From Enterococcus_C asini_A (GTDB taxonomy: Bacteria; Bacillota; Bacilli; Lactobacillales; Enterococcaceae): a DNA stretch of 64,000 nt. Made by a program: the position numbers and the translations under genes. The DNA is taken from NCBI RefSeq assembly GCF_031928785.1, contig NZ_JARQAL010000001.1, one strand, 5' to 3'. Shown here piece after piece: positions 35,381 to 43,838 of this stretch (positions are counted from its first letter, which is position 1; each line of letters starts with the position of its first letter). Under the pieces are notes generated by a model that saw only the letters and a list, made by a program, of their open reading frames with translations, did no database searches and was not told the DNA's origin.

Positions 35381-35779
35381 TTGTTGACACTTTATACTTC
35401 CCCTAGTTGTACGTCCTGCCGAAAAGCTCGCGCGTGGTTGCGAGAGCACGAAATTCCTTTTGTAGAAAGGAACATCTTTTCAGAACCTTTAAATATTTCT
35501 GAATTGAAGTCAATTTTACAAATGACAGAAGATGGTACCGAAGAGATTATTTCTACTCGGTCCAAGGTTTTCCAAAAATTGAATATTGATTTAGATGAGT
35601 TGCCATTAAAAGAATTGTTGGATCTTGTGCAAGCGAACCCTGGTCTCTTACGTCGTCCCATTATGATTGACGAAAAACGTCTGCAAGTTGGGTTTAATGA
35701 AGATGAAATTCGCCGCTTCTTACCTCGCGAAGTTCGCCAATTGGAATTGCGTCAAGCACAATTGATGGCTGGTTTATAA
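35381..35779 (+). CDS. spx: Transcriptional regulator Spx
   Basis: 132 residues, ArsC-like fold. Spx binds the RNA polymerase alpha subunit and redirects transcription under thiol stress; the redox switch is Cys10-x-x-Cys13 in SPSCTSC. The end LELRQAQLMAGL and the GLLRRPIMIDEKRLQVGFN block are highly typical of enterococcal Spx. The start is taken as TTG 35381, giving MLTLYTSPSC, with AAGGAG 8 bases upstream; an in-frame GTG at 35372 overlaps that site. SpxH, its ClpXP adaptor, is encoded 4 kb downstream. Confidence 0.95.
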   Translation: MLTLYTSPSCTSCRKARAWLREHEIPFVERNIFSEPLNISELKSILQMTEDGTEEIISTRSKVFQKLNIDLDELPLKELLDLVQANPGLLRRPIMIDEKRLQVGFNEDEIRRFLPREVRQLELRQAQLMAGL

Positions 35780-35797
35780 TTCAAATAGATAAAGTTG

Positions 35798-35830
35798 TCG
35801 CTTTAGCCTTCGGGTTGAAGCGATTTTTTT
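35798..35830 (+). terminator. Terminator after spx
   Basis: Stem TCGCTTTAGCC/GGGTTGAAGCGA, loop TTC, seven T. Confidence 0.85.
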
Positions 35831-35933
35831 ATCTTATGAATCTCTTTAAGACGACAGGTTTTCCTTTACATTTGAATAAGTTTCGCTACAATGGATATTA
35901 ACGAAATAGCTTGAGAAATGAGGTGTAGCTAAG

Positions 35934-36587
35934 ATGGAAATGGAACACATCAATGATAATACGATTCGTGTTTTAATTAAAAGTGAAGATTTAGCTGACC
36001 GAGGAATCACGTTTTTAGATTTATTAGGTAACCATAATGAAATCGAAAACTTTTTCTACAGTATTCTGGAAGAAGTTGATATAGAAGAAGAGTTTAAAGG
36101 CAGTGAAGCCGTCACCTTCCAAGTTTTACCTAAGGGGGATGGGCTGGAACTTTTCATCAGTAAAAATATCACTCCAGAAGATATAGAGGAAATGGGCGAG
36201 TTTGTGGAAGGCTTTAGTGATGAGCCGGGAGAAGCTTTGCGCCAGACGATTGCAGATCAATTACAGGAAAATAGTAAGGAAACGGAGGCAAAACCACTGC
36301 CTCGGACTTTTATTTTTGAAATGGTTGATTTTGAGCAAATGGTTTTATTGGCGAAAGAAATTCAATTAGATGGTGTGTTAAGTAATTTGTACAGCATGGC
36401 TGGGTTTTATTTCTTAGAATTAGAATTCCTAGATGAATTGATTTCTGATGGACAAATCGAGGATTCCTTGGCTTATTTAGCGGAATTTGCTCGTCGCAGT
36501 ACTGCCACTAGTGAAGTTTTGGCAGAACACGGGAAGCTTTTAATGGAACGCGATGCGCTAGCGTTAACCCGTTATTATTTTGAGTAA
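35934..36587 (+). CDS. mecA: Adaptor protein MecA
   Basis: 217 residues. MecA delivers substrates such as competence factors to the ClpCP protease and helps assemble the ClpC hexamer. The start MEMEHINDNTIRVLI and the helical FLDLLGNHNEIENFFYSILEEV are typical of the substrate-binding N-domain. A variable acidic linker (about 85-125) precedes the ClpC-binding C-domain. GAGGTGTAGC precedes the ATG. It sits between spx and coiA, an order shared with many Lactobacillales. Confidence 0.92.
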   Translation: MEMEHINDNTIRVLIKSEDLADRGITFLDLLGNHNEIENFFYSILEEVDIEEEFKGSEAVTFQVLPKGDGLELFISKNITPEDIEEMGEFVEGFSDEPGEALRQTIADQLQENSKETEAKPLPRTFIFEMVDFEQMVLLAKEIQLDGVLSNLYSMAGFYFLELEFLDELISDGQIEDSLAYLAEFARRSTATSEVLAEHGKLLMERDALALTRYYFE

Positions 36588-36592
36588 TAAGG

Positions 36593-36634
36593 AAGAGACT
36601 GAACCCATTGCGGTTTGGTCTCTTTTGCTTTTTT
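36593..36634 (+). terminator. Terminator after mecA
   Basis: Stem AAGAGAC/GTCTCTT plus inner AACC/GGTT across a TG mismatch, followed by TTGCTTTTTT. Confidence 0.75.
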
Positions 36635-36735
36635 GTTAGACTGAGTATTCTCTTTGGCTAGAGGAGTTTGTTCCGCCTTTCTTATAAAGGAAAATAGTGA
36701 AATTTCGCTCCCCAAATATGGCCTGGCTGAATTTG

Positions 36736-36781
36736 AAACAAAGGATGGAGAAGAGGGAAACTCTTTTTTCATCCTTTGTTT
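36736..36781 (+). other. Large perfect hairpin in the coiA leader
   Basis: 12-bp perfect stem AAACAAAGGATG/CATCCTTTGTTT enclosing a second stem AAGAG/CTCTT with loop GGAAA. No T-run follows on the plus strand, so it is not an ordinary terminator. It ends 25 bases before the coiA ribosome site. Confidence 0.65.
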
Positions 36782-36817
36782 GCGTATTTTCTGATAAAGA
36801 AAGTCAGGGGGGATTTG

Positions 36818-37798
36818 ATGCTATTGGCTAAAGATCAGTGGGGAAATTTAGTTTTAGCAAGTGAGTATCAGTATCAGACAAGACGAAAGCTTTATTGTCC
36901 CGGTTGCTCACAAAAAGTGATTTTTAAATGCGGCATTGAGAAAATTCCTCATTTTGCCCATTGTAAAAATCAGGATTGCCAACATTTTTCAGAAGGAGAA
37001 ACCAAAGAACATTTGGAAGGCAAACAGCTCTTAAAAAAACTCTTGCCAGCCGATACCCAAGTAGAAGCTTATTTGCCAAGTTTAGCCCAACGACCGGATT
37101 TGTTGTGGCGTAATTTAGCCATTGAATTTCAATGTTCTCCCTTAAGCCGCCAACGCTTTACAGCACGCACCCAAAATTATTTGGAACATAACTATCATCC
37201 TTGGTGGATAGTGGGCCAGCGTTTTTTCCCAAATAAAATCTGTTCTCAGCTGGCAAAGGGGTGTTTGCAGGATTCTCCTGTGGGGCCGGTACTCTGGGGA
37301 TTAGATGTAGGAAAAGGGGAAATTCTGTTCTTTCACTCCTTTGATTGGCATTATCAGTTTGGTATGTCATATGAAGTGAAAAAGGGAAATGCCCCTTTAT
37401 TTGACGAATTGTTTTGGCTGACACAAAAAGTGAAAACGCCGGCTAGTGACTGGGTGTGGTGGCAATACCAACGTATCTTGCAAATGAAACTTTTCCGCAA
37501 AGAGCAAAGCATTCTTCAGTTGCAAGGTTTGGGCTATTGCCACTATATTAATTTGTTGGACTTACCCCAATGGTGTTACGGGCCCAGTTGTCATCAATTT
37601 CTCTTGCAAGAAAAAATTTTATTGCTTCGAGGGCTTTTTCTAAAAGTCAGGAATTTTGAAGGCTGGTTTTCTTTAGTCCTCCAAATAATGGATTGGCCCT
37701 ATTTATTAGTAGATCAAAAGCAAGTATTAAACGATGTATTCACAGAATGTCAAAGACTTTATAAAAGGAACCAGAGCAGAGGAACTAGAAAATTCTGA
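36818..37798 (+). CDS. coiA: Competence protein CoiA family
   Basis: 326 residues. CoiA is needed for transformation in pneumococcus, at the step of recombining incoming DNA. An N-terminal zinc-type pattern is visible: CPGCSQ near residue 21, HFAHC and CQHF. A nuclease-like core follows with RPDLLW and IEFQCS, which fit the D and ExQ of a PD-(D/E)XK fold. The ATG at 36818 has AGGGGGGA 5-8 bases upstream; an earlier frame opening at 36776 lies in the leader hairpin. The G-rich ribosome site could pair with the C-rich loops of the sRNA at 13.3 kb. Confidence 0.85.
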   Translation: MLLAKDQWGNLVLASEYQYQTRRKLYCPGCSQKVIFKCGIEKIPHFAHCKNQDCQHFSEGETKEHLEGKQLLKKLLPADTQVEAYLPSLAQRPDLLWRNLAIEFQCSPLSRQRFTARTQNYLEHNYHPWWIVGQRFFPNKICSQLAKGCLQDSPVGPVLWGLDVGKGEILFFHSFDWHYQFGMSYEVKKGNAPLFDELFWLTQKVKTPASDWVWWQYQRILQMKLFRKEQSILQLQGLGYCHYINLLDLPQWCYGPSCHQFLLQEKILLLRGLFLKVRNFEGWFSLVLQIMDWPYLLVDQKQVLNDVFTECQRLYKRNQSRGTRKF

Positions 37799-37864
37799 AT
37801 ACTGTGATACCATAGAGAAAGGAACGAAAGAAGTCTTTTGAATCAACGATAGAGGAGAATGAAG

Positions 37865-39682
37865 ATGAGCGAAACGAAACAATTACCGAATCGAGAAACC
37901 TTACCAGAAGCGTTGACTTGGGATTTGACCTTGATTTTTCCTGATGATGCCGCTTTTGATACAGCCTTTGCAGAGGTTAAAGCTGAAGTGAAAAAAGTCG
38001 CTAGCTATCAGGGAAGCTTAGCCACAGGGGCAAGTGCCTTACAAAGAGCCATTGAAGGCTTGCTTAGTGTATATCGTCAGTTAGAAACGTTATATGTCTA
38101 CAGTCACTTGAAAAATGACCAAGACACGGGAAATACCCAGTATCAAGGGCTATATGCCAGAGCTTCTAGTCTTTTGGCAGAAGCAGGAGAAGCATTGGCC
38201 TGGTTTGAACCAGAATTGTTGAGCTTAAGTGATGAACAAATTGCTAGTTATTTTGCAGAAAATCCAGCCTTGGAAAATTATCGTCACTACATTCAACAAT
38301 TAGTAGACAATCGTCCACACATTTTACCGGCAGAACAAGAAGCATTATTAGCCGGAGCTGGCGAAATTTTTGGAGCTGCGGGGAATACCTTTGCCGTATT
38401 AAATAATGCAGACTTGGTTTTTCCGGTCATTGAAGGAGCAGAAGGAGAAAAAATCCAACTATCCCATGGTGTCTACGGGCAACTGCTAGAAAGTACGAAT
38501 CGAAAAGTGCGCAAAGCAGCCTATGAAGGGTTGTATCAAGTGTATCGTCAGTTTCGTAATACCTTTGCTCAAACGTTGAGCACCAATGTGAAAACCCACA
38601 ACTATTCAGCAAAAGTGCGCCATTTTGACTCTGCTCGACAAGCGGCGTTAAGCAGCAATCATATTCCTGAAAGTGTCTATGATACCTTAGTTACTGTGGT
38701 AAATGAAAACTTGCCATTGTTGCACCGTTACATCCAACTGCGAAAACGACTGTTGAATGTAGAGGATTTACACATGTATGATTTGTACACCCCTCTAGTG
38801 GGAGAAGCACCGATTCAATACAGCTATGAAGAAGCAGTTGTGAAGGCCAAAGAAGCCTTGATGCCTCTTGGCGAAAAATATCAAAGTGTGGTAGCAGAAG
38901 CCTTTGATTCTCGATGGATTGATGTAGTGGAAAATAAAGGTAAACGCAGTGGGGCCTATTCTTCTGGAGCCTACGATACAGCACCTTATATTTTATTAAA
39001 CTGGCATGATACCCTAGATCAACTCTTTACGTTGGTTCATGAAATGGGTCACAGTGTGCACAGTTATTTTACCCGAAAAAATCAGCCTTATGTTTATGGA
39101 GACTATTCGATTTTCTTAGCGGAAATTGCTTCTACCACGAATGAAAACATATTAACGGAATATCTTTTAGCAACAGAAAAAGATTCTTTGGTCAAAGCTT
39201 ATGTACTAAATCATTATTTAGACGGATTTAAAGGCACTATCTTTAGGCAAACTCAATTTGCTGAGTTTGAGCACTTAATCCACACAGAAGATGCGGCTGG
39301 GGTACCGTTAACGGCAGAGTATTTAAGTGAGCGTTATGGCAGTTTAAATGAGAAATACTACGGGGAGGCCGTGACTTATGATGATGAAATTAAGTTAGAG
39401 TGGTCACGAATCCCACATTTTTATTACAATTATTATGTCTTCCAATATGCTACTGGTTTTTCAGCGGCTTCAGCACTGGCTAAGAAAATTTTGAATAATG
39501 AAGAGAATGCACTAGAAAATTATTTGAATTACTTAAAATCTGGTTCCAGTGATTATCCTATCGAAATTATGAAAAAAGCCGGTGTGGATATGACCAAACC
39601 AGACTATCTTAAAGAAGCAATGGAAGTATTTGCTGCACGTCTTGATGAATTAGAAACGTTACTGGAAGAACTAGGAAAATAA
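37865..39682 (+). CDS. pepF: Oligoendopeptidase F, M3B family
   Basis: 605 residues. A cytoplasmic zinc endopeptidase that trims peptides of about 7-17 residues. The zinc site is HEMGH at 392-396, with the third ligand Glu in FLAEIASTTNE. Length matches PepF (about 600). The ATG at 37865 is chosen over 37859 because GAGGAG is 7 bases upstream of the former and only 1 of the latter. It lies 66 bases after coiA and is probably co-transcribed with it, as in many Lactobacillales. Confidence 0.92.
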   Translation: MSETKQLPNRETLPEALTWDLTLIFPDDAAFDTAFAEVKAEVKKVASYQGSLATGASALQRAIEGLLSVYRQLETLYVYSHLKNDQDTGNTQYQGLYARASSLLAEAGEALAWFEPELLSLSDEQIASYFAENPALENYRHYIQQLVDNRPHILPAEQEALLAGAGEIFGAAGNTFAVLNNADLVFPVIEGAEGEKIQLSHGVYGQLLESTNRKVRKAAYEGLYQVYRQFRNTFAQTLSTNVKTHNYSAKVRHFDSARQAALSSNHIPESVYDTLVTVVNENLPLLHRYIQLRKRLLNVEDLHMYDLYTPLVGEAPIQYSYEEAVVKAKEALMPLGEKYQSVVAEAFDSRWIDVVENKGKRSGAYSSGAYDTAPYILLNWHDTLDQLFTLVHEMGHSVHSYFTRKNQPYVYGDYSIFLAEIASTTNENILTEYLLATEKDSLVKAYVLNHYLDGFKGTIFRQTQFAEFEHLIHTEDAAGVPLTAEYLSERYGSLNEKYYGEAVTYDDEIKLEWSRIPHFYYNYYVFQYATGFSAASALAKKILNNEENALENYLNYLKSGSSDYPIEIMKKAGVDMTKPDYLKEAMEVFAARLDELETLLEELGK

Positions 39683-39700
39683 AATGATTTAGCAGTTATA

Positions 39701-39731
39701 AAAAGGAAGACCCGTGATAGGTCTTCCTTTT
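39701..39731. terminator. Bidirectional terminator between pepF and spxH
   Basis: Perfect 12-bp stem AAAAGGAAGACC/GGTCTTCCTTTT, loop CGTGATA. The spxH stop codon lies at its edge. Confidence 0.88.
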
Positions 39732-40356
39732 ATAATTGCTGTTTTTTTGGTTTTGGAATGTGTTTTGAAAGCCGATATAAAGAGAGGTGGCGACTATCAC
39801 ACTGACAAAGTTTGCCTAAGTCTGCAATGCAAGCCTCCCCTTCTAAAAGTACGCCATAATCCCGCTGACTGGCGTAGTTGTAGACCACTTCAGAAGGATG
39901 CTGTGTAATGCCCATATCCCGAGCGGTGTCTTGGTCAATTTGGAACATCTCTTTGACAAAGTCCGTGGGCCGGTCTTCTTGGAACATCTCTAAATCAGCA
40001 CCAATTTCTTTGATGATCTTCATTACTAACTCTTGGGAGTAGGGAATCTTGTCACAAGCCACAGCCTGTTGCAGGCGCATCATAAATTTACGCCCTAATT
40101 TCTTACCCTGTAGTTGAACGGCTTTGCAGTCTAAAGCCGCAGAATATGTATCAGTAAATAATTTATTGCGGGCGTCAATATCTCGAATTGGAATTCCCCG
40201 CCGCTTCATAACGTCGTGAATCGTTTGCATATTAACCAATGGAATCACACGAAATTGAATTTTTTGATCGCTATTGGCAATGAAATCCAACAGATTCGTT
40301 TCCGTTTCTAGGCAAATAGACCCGATTGGATTGACGAACAAATAGATCTCAATCAA
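39730..40356 (-). CDS. spxH: ClpXP adaptor SpxH (YjbH), DsbA-like
   Basis: 208 residues, thioredoxin/DsbA-like fold. SpxH brings Spx to ClpXP. The family's N-terminal redox motif reads GSIC (residues 12-15): only the second cysteine (Cys15) of the Bacillus CxxC is present. I start at TTG 40356, giving MIEIYLFVNPIG, because GGGGGAGA lies 5-6 bases upstream. The open frame running back to 40434 covers what looks like the promoter (TTGCGT, 18-base spacer, TATTAT). The gene faces pepF and lies about 4 kb from its client spx. Confidence 0.85.
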   Translation of the reverse strand: MIEIYLFVNPIGSICLETETNLLDFIANSDQKIQFRVIPLVNMQTIHDVMKRRGIPIRDIDARNKLFTDTYSAALDCKAVQLQGKKLGRKFMMRLQQAVACDKIPYSQELVMKIIKEIGADLEMFQEDRPTDFVKEMFQIDQDTARDMGITQHPSEVVYNYASQRDYGVLLEGEACIADLGKLCQCDSRHLSLYRLSKHIPKPKKQQL

Positions 40357-40469
40357 TTGTATCTCCCCCGTTTCTTTTGACTTCCCCAAATCAAAAGCTA
40401 ATTTATAATAGTAATCTAACAGAAACATACGCAAAAAGAAAACATAGTGGTCTAATTAAATAGCGAGCT

Positions 40470-41045
40470 TTATTTTTCCTTAATCGCTCGGGTGATTTTA
40501 TTGGCACCTGGTCGAAAAGTGAGGTCTAATTCTGTTAGTAAATGCTGAAATTGTTCTTTTCCTTGAGTAAAATCAGAGACTTCCAATTCTAATTCGTAAT
40601 CATGGCCATTTCCATACCAGCTTTCATCTACAGCAAGTAAACCGGCTGGTACTTTAAATTCCCAACGAGCGGTGGTTAAGTCGGCTAATAAGACGAGTTC
40701 TTCTACTTTAATACCTACGGAAGCTAATTTATTGGCGATTTGCCCATCAGCTTTTAGCTGCGCTTTTTTAGTCAATCGTTGCGCTTCTTTCAAGGTTAAA
40801 GAATCTGTGATTTCCCACAAGCCACCAGTGGAAGCAGGGATTTTTAACGTTTGTTCTGCGGAATCTGGATATAAACGGATGCGCAAGCCCCAGTGACGCT
40901 TTTTTAAGCGTTGGTCTGGTGTATCAAAATAGTAATTGGTTTGTTTTTTTACTGTTTTTTCTGTGAGTTGATAATGAGTTTTGACCCGTTGAAATTCTTC
41001 TGCTGTGAGCATCGTTTTAAATTCGATTTCTTTGGCAGTAGTCAT
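40470..41045 (-). CDS. CYTH domain protein (inorganic/organic triphosphate hydrolase, YjbK-like)
   Basis: 191 residues with the CYTH signature EIEFK at 6-10 and alternating charged beta strands (YYFDTPDQRLKKRHWGLRIR, and LELEVSDF near the end) that line the triphosphate tunnel. Members hydrolyse tripolyphosphate or thiamine triphosphate; the substrate here is unknown. In Bacillus the homologue yjbK lies between yjbH and the relQ homologue yjbM, the same neighbourhood as here. An AGGAGAAAAC ribosome site precedes the ATG. Confidence 0.82.
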   Translation of the reverse strand: MTTAKEIEFKTMLTAEEFQRVKTHYQLTEKTVKKQTNYYFDTPDQRLKKRHWGLRIRLYPDSAEQTLKIPASTGGLWEITDSLTLKEAQRLTKKAQLKADGQIANKLASVGIKVEELVLLADLTTARWEFKVPAGLLAVDESWYGNGHDYELELEVSDFTQGKEQFQHLLTELDLTFRPGANKITRAIKEK

Positions 41046-41416
41046 TTGTTTTCTCCTATCTTGGTCTGTTTAGCTTTATTATTGTGACACAGAAAGCGTT
41101 TTTTGACAATGAATAATCTCATGATATTTTCATTTCTAATTTTCTTGAAGAAATGAGGGGCTGTTTTTAAAAACTTTGTTATTACGTCATTGGCCGAGTT
41201 GAATATCCTAAAAACTTTTTTACAAAGGGAAGTGATTATTGAAGTGGATTGTGGTTTTCGGAGATTTCATGCCGTATCTCTAGTTAAAATATGTTAAAAT
41301 CAATGTTGAATGTAAAAGGTCTGAAATAAAAAAAGATAAGGCACTGGTTGGTCTTTAAAGGCTTTTTTACAGCAAGGAACGACCAAGTCAGGTCGCAGGG
41401 AAAACGAGGGATCAAG
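41046..41416. other. Intergenic region between divergent CYTH and relQ genes
   Basis: 370 bases with promoters expected in both directions. I see TAAAAT candidates near 41293 and an inverted pair TTGGTC/GACCAA (about 41349 and 41382) in the relQ leader. No gene or clear terminator. Confidence 0.4.
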
Positions 41417-42103
41417 ATGAAACGAGATTGGGATCTTTTTTTAGCACCCTATGAACAAACTGTAGCAGAATTAAAAGTAAAACTACGGGGAATCCGCAAG
41501 CAATATAGAGAACAAAATCGCCACGTACCCATTGAATTTGTCACTGGGCGGGTAAAACCGGTGGAAAGCATTGTGACCAAAAGTCAGATTCGCCATATTC
41601 CCATGGAGCGCTTGGAAGAAGAGATGTCTGATATTGCTGGACTTAGGATTATGTGCCAGTTTGTAGAAGACATTCATCAAGTGGTTCAAATTATTCGCAA
41701 TCGTAAAGATATGAAAGTTTTGATTGAGCGAGATTATATTACCAATAAAAAGGAAAGTGGCTATCGTTCCTATCATTTAGTGATTGAATACCCGGTGCAA
41801 TTAATTGGTGGCGAGAAGAAAATTTTGGCAGAAATTCAAATTCGGACATTGGCTATGAATTTTTGGGCTACCATTGAACATTCTTTGAACTATAAATACC
41901 AAGGGGCTTTTCCCGAAGAGATGAAAGAGCGCCTGCAACGAGCTGCGGAGGCCGCTTATCAACTAGATGAAGAAATGTCGAAAATCAGAGAAGAAATTCA
42001 AGAGGCGCAACGTTTGTTTGCCCATGGACGAGGGAAGTCAGACGACGGGTATTACTTAGCTTCTATGGATCAAGAACAAGAAGCTGAGGAGGAGCGCAAA
42101 TGA
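41417..42103 (+). CDS. relQ: Small alarmone synthetase RelQ, GTP pyrophosphokinase
   Basis: 228 residues, a single-domain (p)ppGpp synthetase without hydrolase or TGS domains. Synthetase motifs seen: HIPMERLEEEMSDIAGLRI, the basic KKESGYRSYHLV loop that binds pyrophosphate, and EIQIRTLAMNFWATIEHS. The C-terminal helix is charged. I start at ATG 41417, with AGGGA 7 bases before it; the frame opens further upstream at 41348 without a ribosome site. Its last 4 bases overlap the NAD kinase start, so relQ-nadK-RluD form a coupled operon, as in Bacillus and Enterococcus. Confidence 0.92.
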   Translation: MKRDWDLFLAPYEQTVAELKVKLRGIRKQYREQNRHVPIEFVTGRVKPVESIVTKSQIRHIPMERLEEEMSDIAGLRIMCQFVEDIHQVVQIIRNRKDMKVLIERDYITNKKESGYRSYHLVIEYPVQLIGGEKKILAEIQIRTLAMNFWATIEHSLNYKYQGAFPEEMKERLQRAAEAAYQLDEEMSKIREEIQEAQRLFAHGRGKSDDGYYLASMDQEQEAEEERK

Positions 42104-42912
42104 CTTTAAAAGTCGCCATTGTGGCCAATCAAGAACCTCAAACATTGCGGGTCTTGAATCAGCTTTATCATCTTTTGGCTGAAGCTCAGATTACCGTGGA
42201 TCAAAAAAATCCTAATCTGGTGATTTCAGTGGGAGGAGACGGGACGTTGCTTTCGGCCTTCCATCAGTTTAGTGATCGTCTGGAAACTGTGCGCTTTATG
42301 GGGGTGCATACAGGTCATTTAGGTTTTTATACCGATTGGCGAGACTATGAAATAGTGGAAATGGTCCAGCGACTACAAGAAGAAACGTTAAAGAGTACCA
42401 GCTATCCATTGTTGGAAGTAAAGATTACTTATACCGATGGACAACCAGAACAGCGCTTTTTGGCGTTAAATGAATCCACCATTAAGCGGGGCAATACCAC
42501 TATGGTAGCGGATGTGTATATTCGAGATGAACTCTTTGAACGCTTCAGAGGGGATGGCCTTTCCGTTTCCACGCCAACTGGTTCCACGGCTTACAATAAA
42601 AGTGTGGGAGGAGCGGTGATTCATCCTTCCATTAATGCCATGCAGCTGGCAGAGATCGCTTCTTTAAACAATCGTTTGTTTCGTACATTGGGTTCTTCCA
42701 TTGTAATTGCTGCGGACGATTGGTTAAAAATCGCCTTACAGCCTTCTGGGGACTACTTTGTTACGGTGGATCAAATGGACATTCCCCAAGATCAGATGGC
42801 GGCGGTTCACTATCGAGTGGCAAAAGAACGGATTCGTTTTGTATCCAATCGTCATATGCATTTTTGGCATCGAGTAAAAGATGCCTTTATTGGAGATATT
42901 GAAAACTTATGA
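42100..42912 (+). CDS. nadK: NAD kinase
   Basis: 270 residues. It phosphorylates NAD to NADP. The GGDGT motif (SVGGDGTLLSAFH, near residue 45) and the NE/D diphosphate site in LNEST (near 125) are present, as is GDGLSVSTPTGSTAYNKSVGG, the substrate loop given here as two adjacent pieces. ATGA overlap with relQ and with the following pseudouridine synthase. It belongs to a translationally coupled cluster. Confidence 0.93.
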   Translation: MTLKVAIVANQEPQTLRVLNQLYHLLAEAQITVDQKNPNLVISVGGDGTLLSAFHQFSDRLETVRFMGVHTGHLGFYTDWRDYEIVEMVQRLQEETLKSTSYPLLEVKITYTDGQPEQRFLALNESTIKRGNTTMVADVYIRDELFERFRGDGLSVSTPTGSTAYNKSVGGAVIHPSINAMQLAEIASLNNRLFRTLGSSIVIAADDWLKIALQPSGDYFVTVDQMDIPQDQMAAVHYRVAKERIRFVSNRHMHFWHRVKDAFIGDIENL

Positions 42913-43814
42913 GATTTGATTATCAATACCAAAGCTGCGAGACTAAATTACTGCGCAGCTTTTTAAAAGAACAGGGCATCTCCAAAGGTTTATTGGCTAA
43001 AGTCAAATTCCAAGGCGGACAAATTTTAGTCAACGGTCAAGAACGGACTGTGCGCCATCAATTGACTGCTGGAGATCAAGTGAGCTTTGTGATTCCTGAT
43101 GAAAAAGAACATGAAACTATGGTAGCTACGCCGGGTGCGGTGGATATTGTCTATGAAGATGAACATGTACTGGTGGTGAATAAACCGGCAGGCATTGCGT
43201 CGATACCGGCTCAGTACCATCCTCAAAACACATTGGCCAATCGGGTAAAAGCTTATTACCAAGCGCAAGGTTATGCAGATCAAGTGATTCACATTGTGAC
43301 GCGCTTAGATCGGGATACTTCTGGCTTAATGGTCTTTGCCAAGCACGGCTTTGCCCACGCCAAGTTAGACAAACAATTGCGAGCCCATCAGTTTTTAAAG
43401 AAATACCAAGCTTTAGTTGGTGGCAATGTGGCAAAACTTGCCCACCATGAGTTGATTGACCAACCGATTTCGCGGGAACGGACGTCATTAATGCGCCGTG
43501 AAGTGAACCCAGACGGACAACCTGCTCAAACGGAGTATTGGCTTGAATACCGCAATGAAATCGAAAAGTTGGCTTTGGTAGACATTCGTCTTCATACCGG
43601 CCGCACACACCAGATTCGCGTGCATTTTTCTCATCTGGGTTGTCCCTTATTAGGAGATCAGATGTACGGTGGCGATACGACTAAAATTGCTCGACAAGCA
43701 TTGCATTGTTATGAATTGGCCTTTACCCATCCTTTTACGGGAGAACCTTTGCATTTCACCAAAGCACCTCCTGAGGATATGAGTGAGCTGATTAAGGAGA
43801 TTCAAAATGAGTAA
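42909..43814 (+). CDS. RluA/RluD-family 23S rRNA or tRNA pseudouridine synthase
   Basis: 301 residues. An N-terminal S4-like RNA-binding segment (about 10-80) precedes the synthase. Catalytic Asp in RLDRDTSGLMVFAK and the family block HTGRTHQIRVH are clear. Exact uridine target is not predictable from sequence. It overlaps nadK by 4 bases and is followed 24 bases later by mgtE. Confidence 0.9.
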   Translation: MRFDYQYQSCETKLLRSFLKEQGISKGLLAKVKFQGGQILVNGQERTVRHQLTAGDQVSFVIPDEKEHETMVATPGAVDIVYEDEHVLVVNKPAGIASIPAQYHPQNTLANRVKAYYQAQGYADQVIHIVTRLDRDTSGLMVFAKHGFAHAKLDKQLRAHQFLKKYQALVGGNVAKLAHHELIDQPISRERTSLMRREVNPDGQPAQTEYWLEYRNEIEKLALVDIRLHTGRTHQIRVHFSHLGCPLLGDQMYGGDTTKIARQALHCYELAFTHPFTGEPLHFTKAPPEDMSELIKEIQNE

Positions 43815-43838
43815 ATAAAGAGAAATGAGGTGAGAAGA

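Noticed and set aside
36575..36772. 65-codon minus-strand frame upstream of coiA
   Set aside because: It overlaps the mecA terminator and the coiA leader hairpin and has no ribosome site.
39714..39908. 64-codon plus-strand frame inside spxH
   Set aside because: It is antisense to a well-supported gene, starts within the terminator and has no ribosome site.
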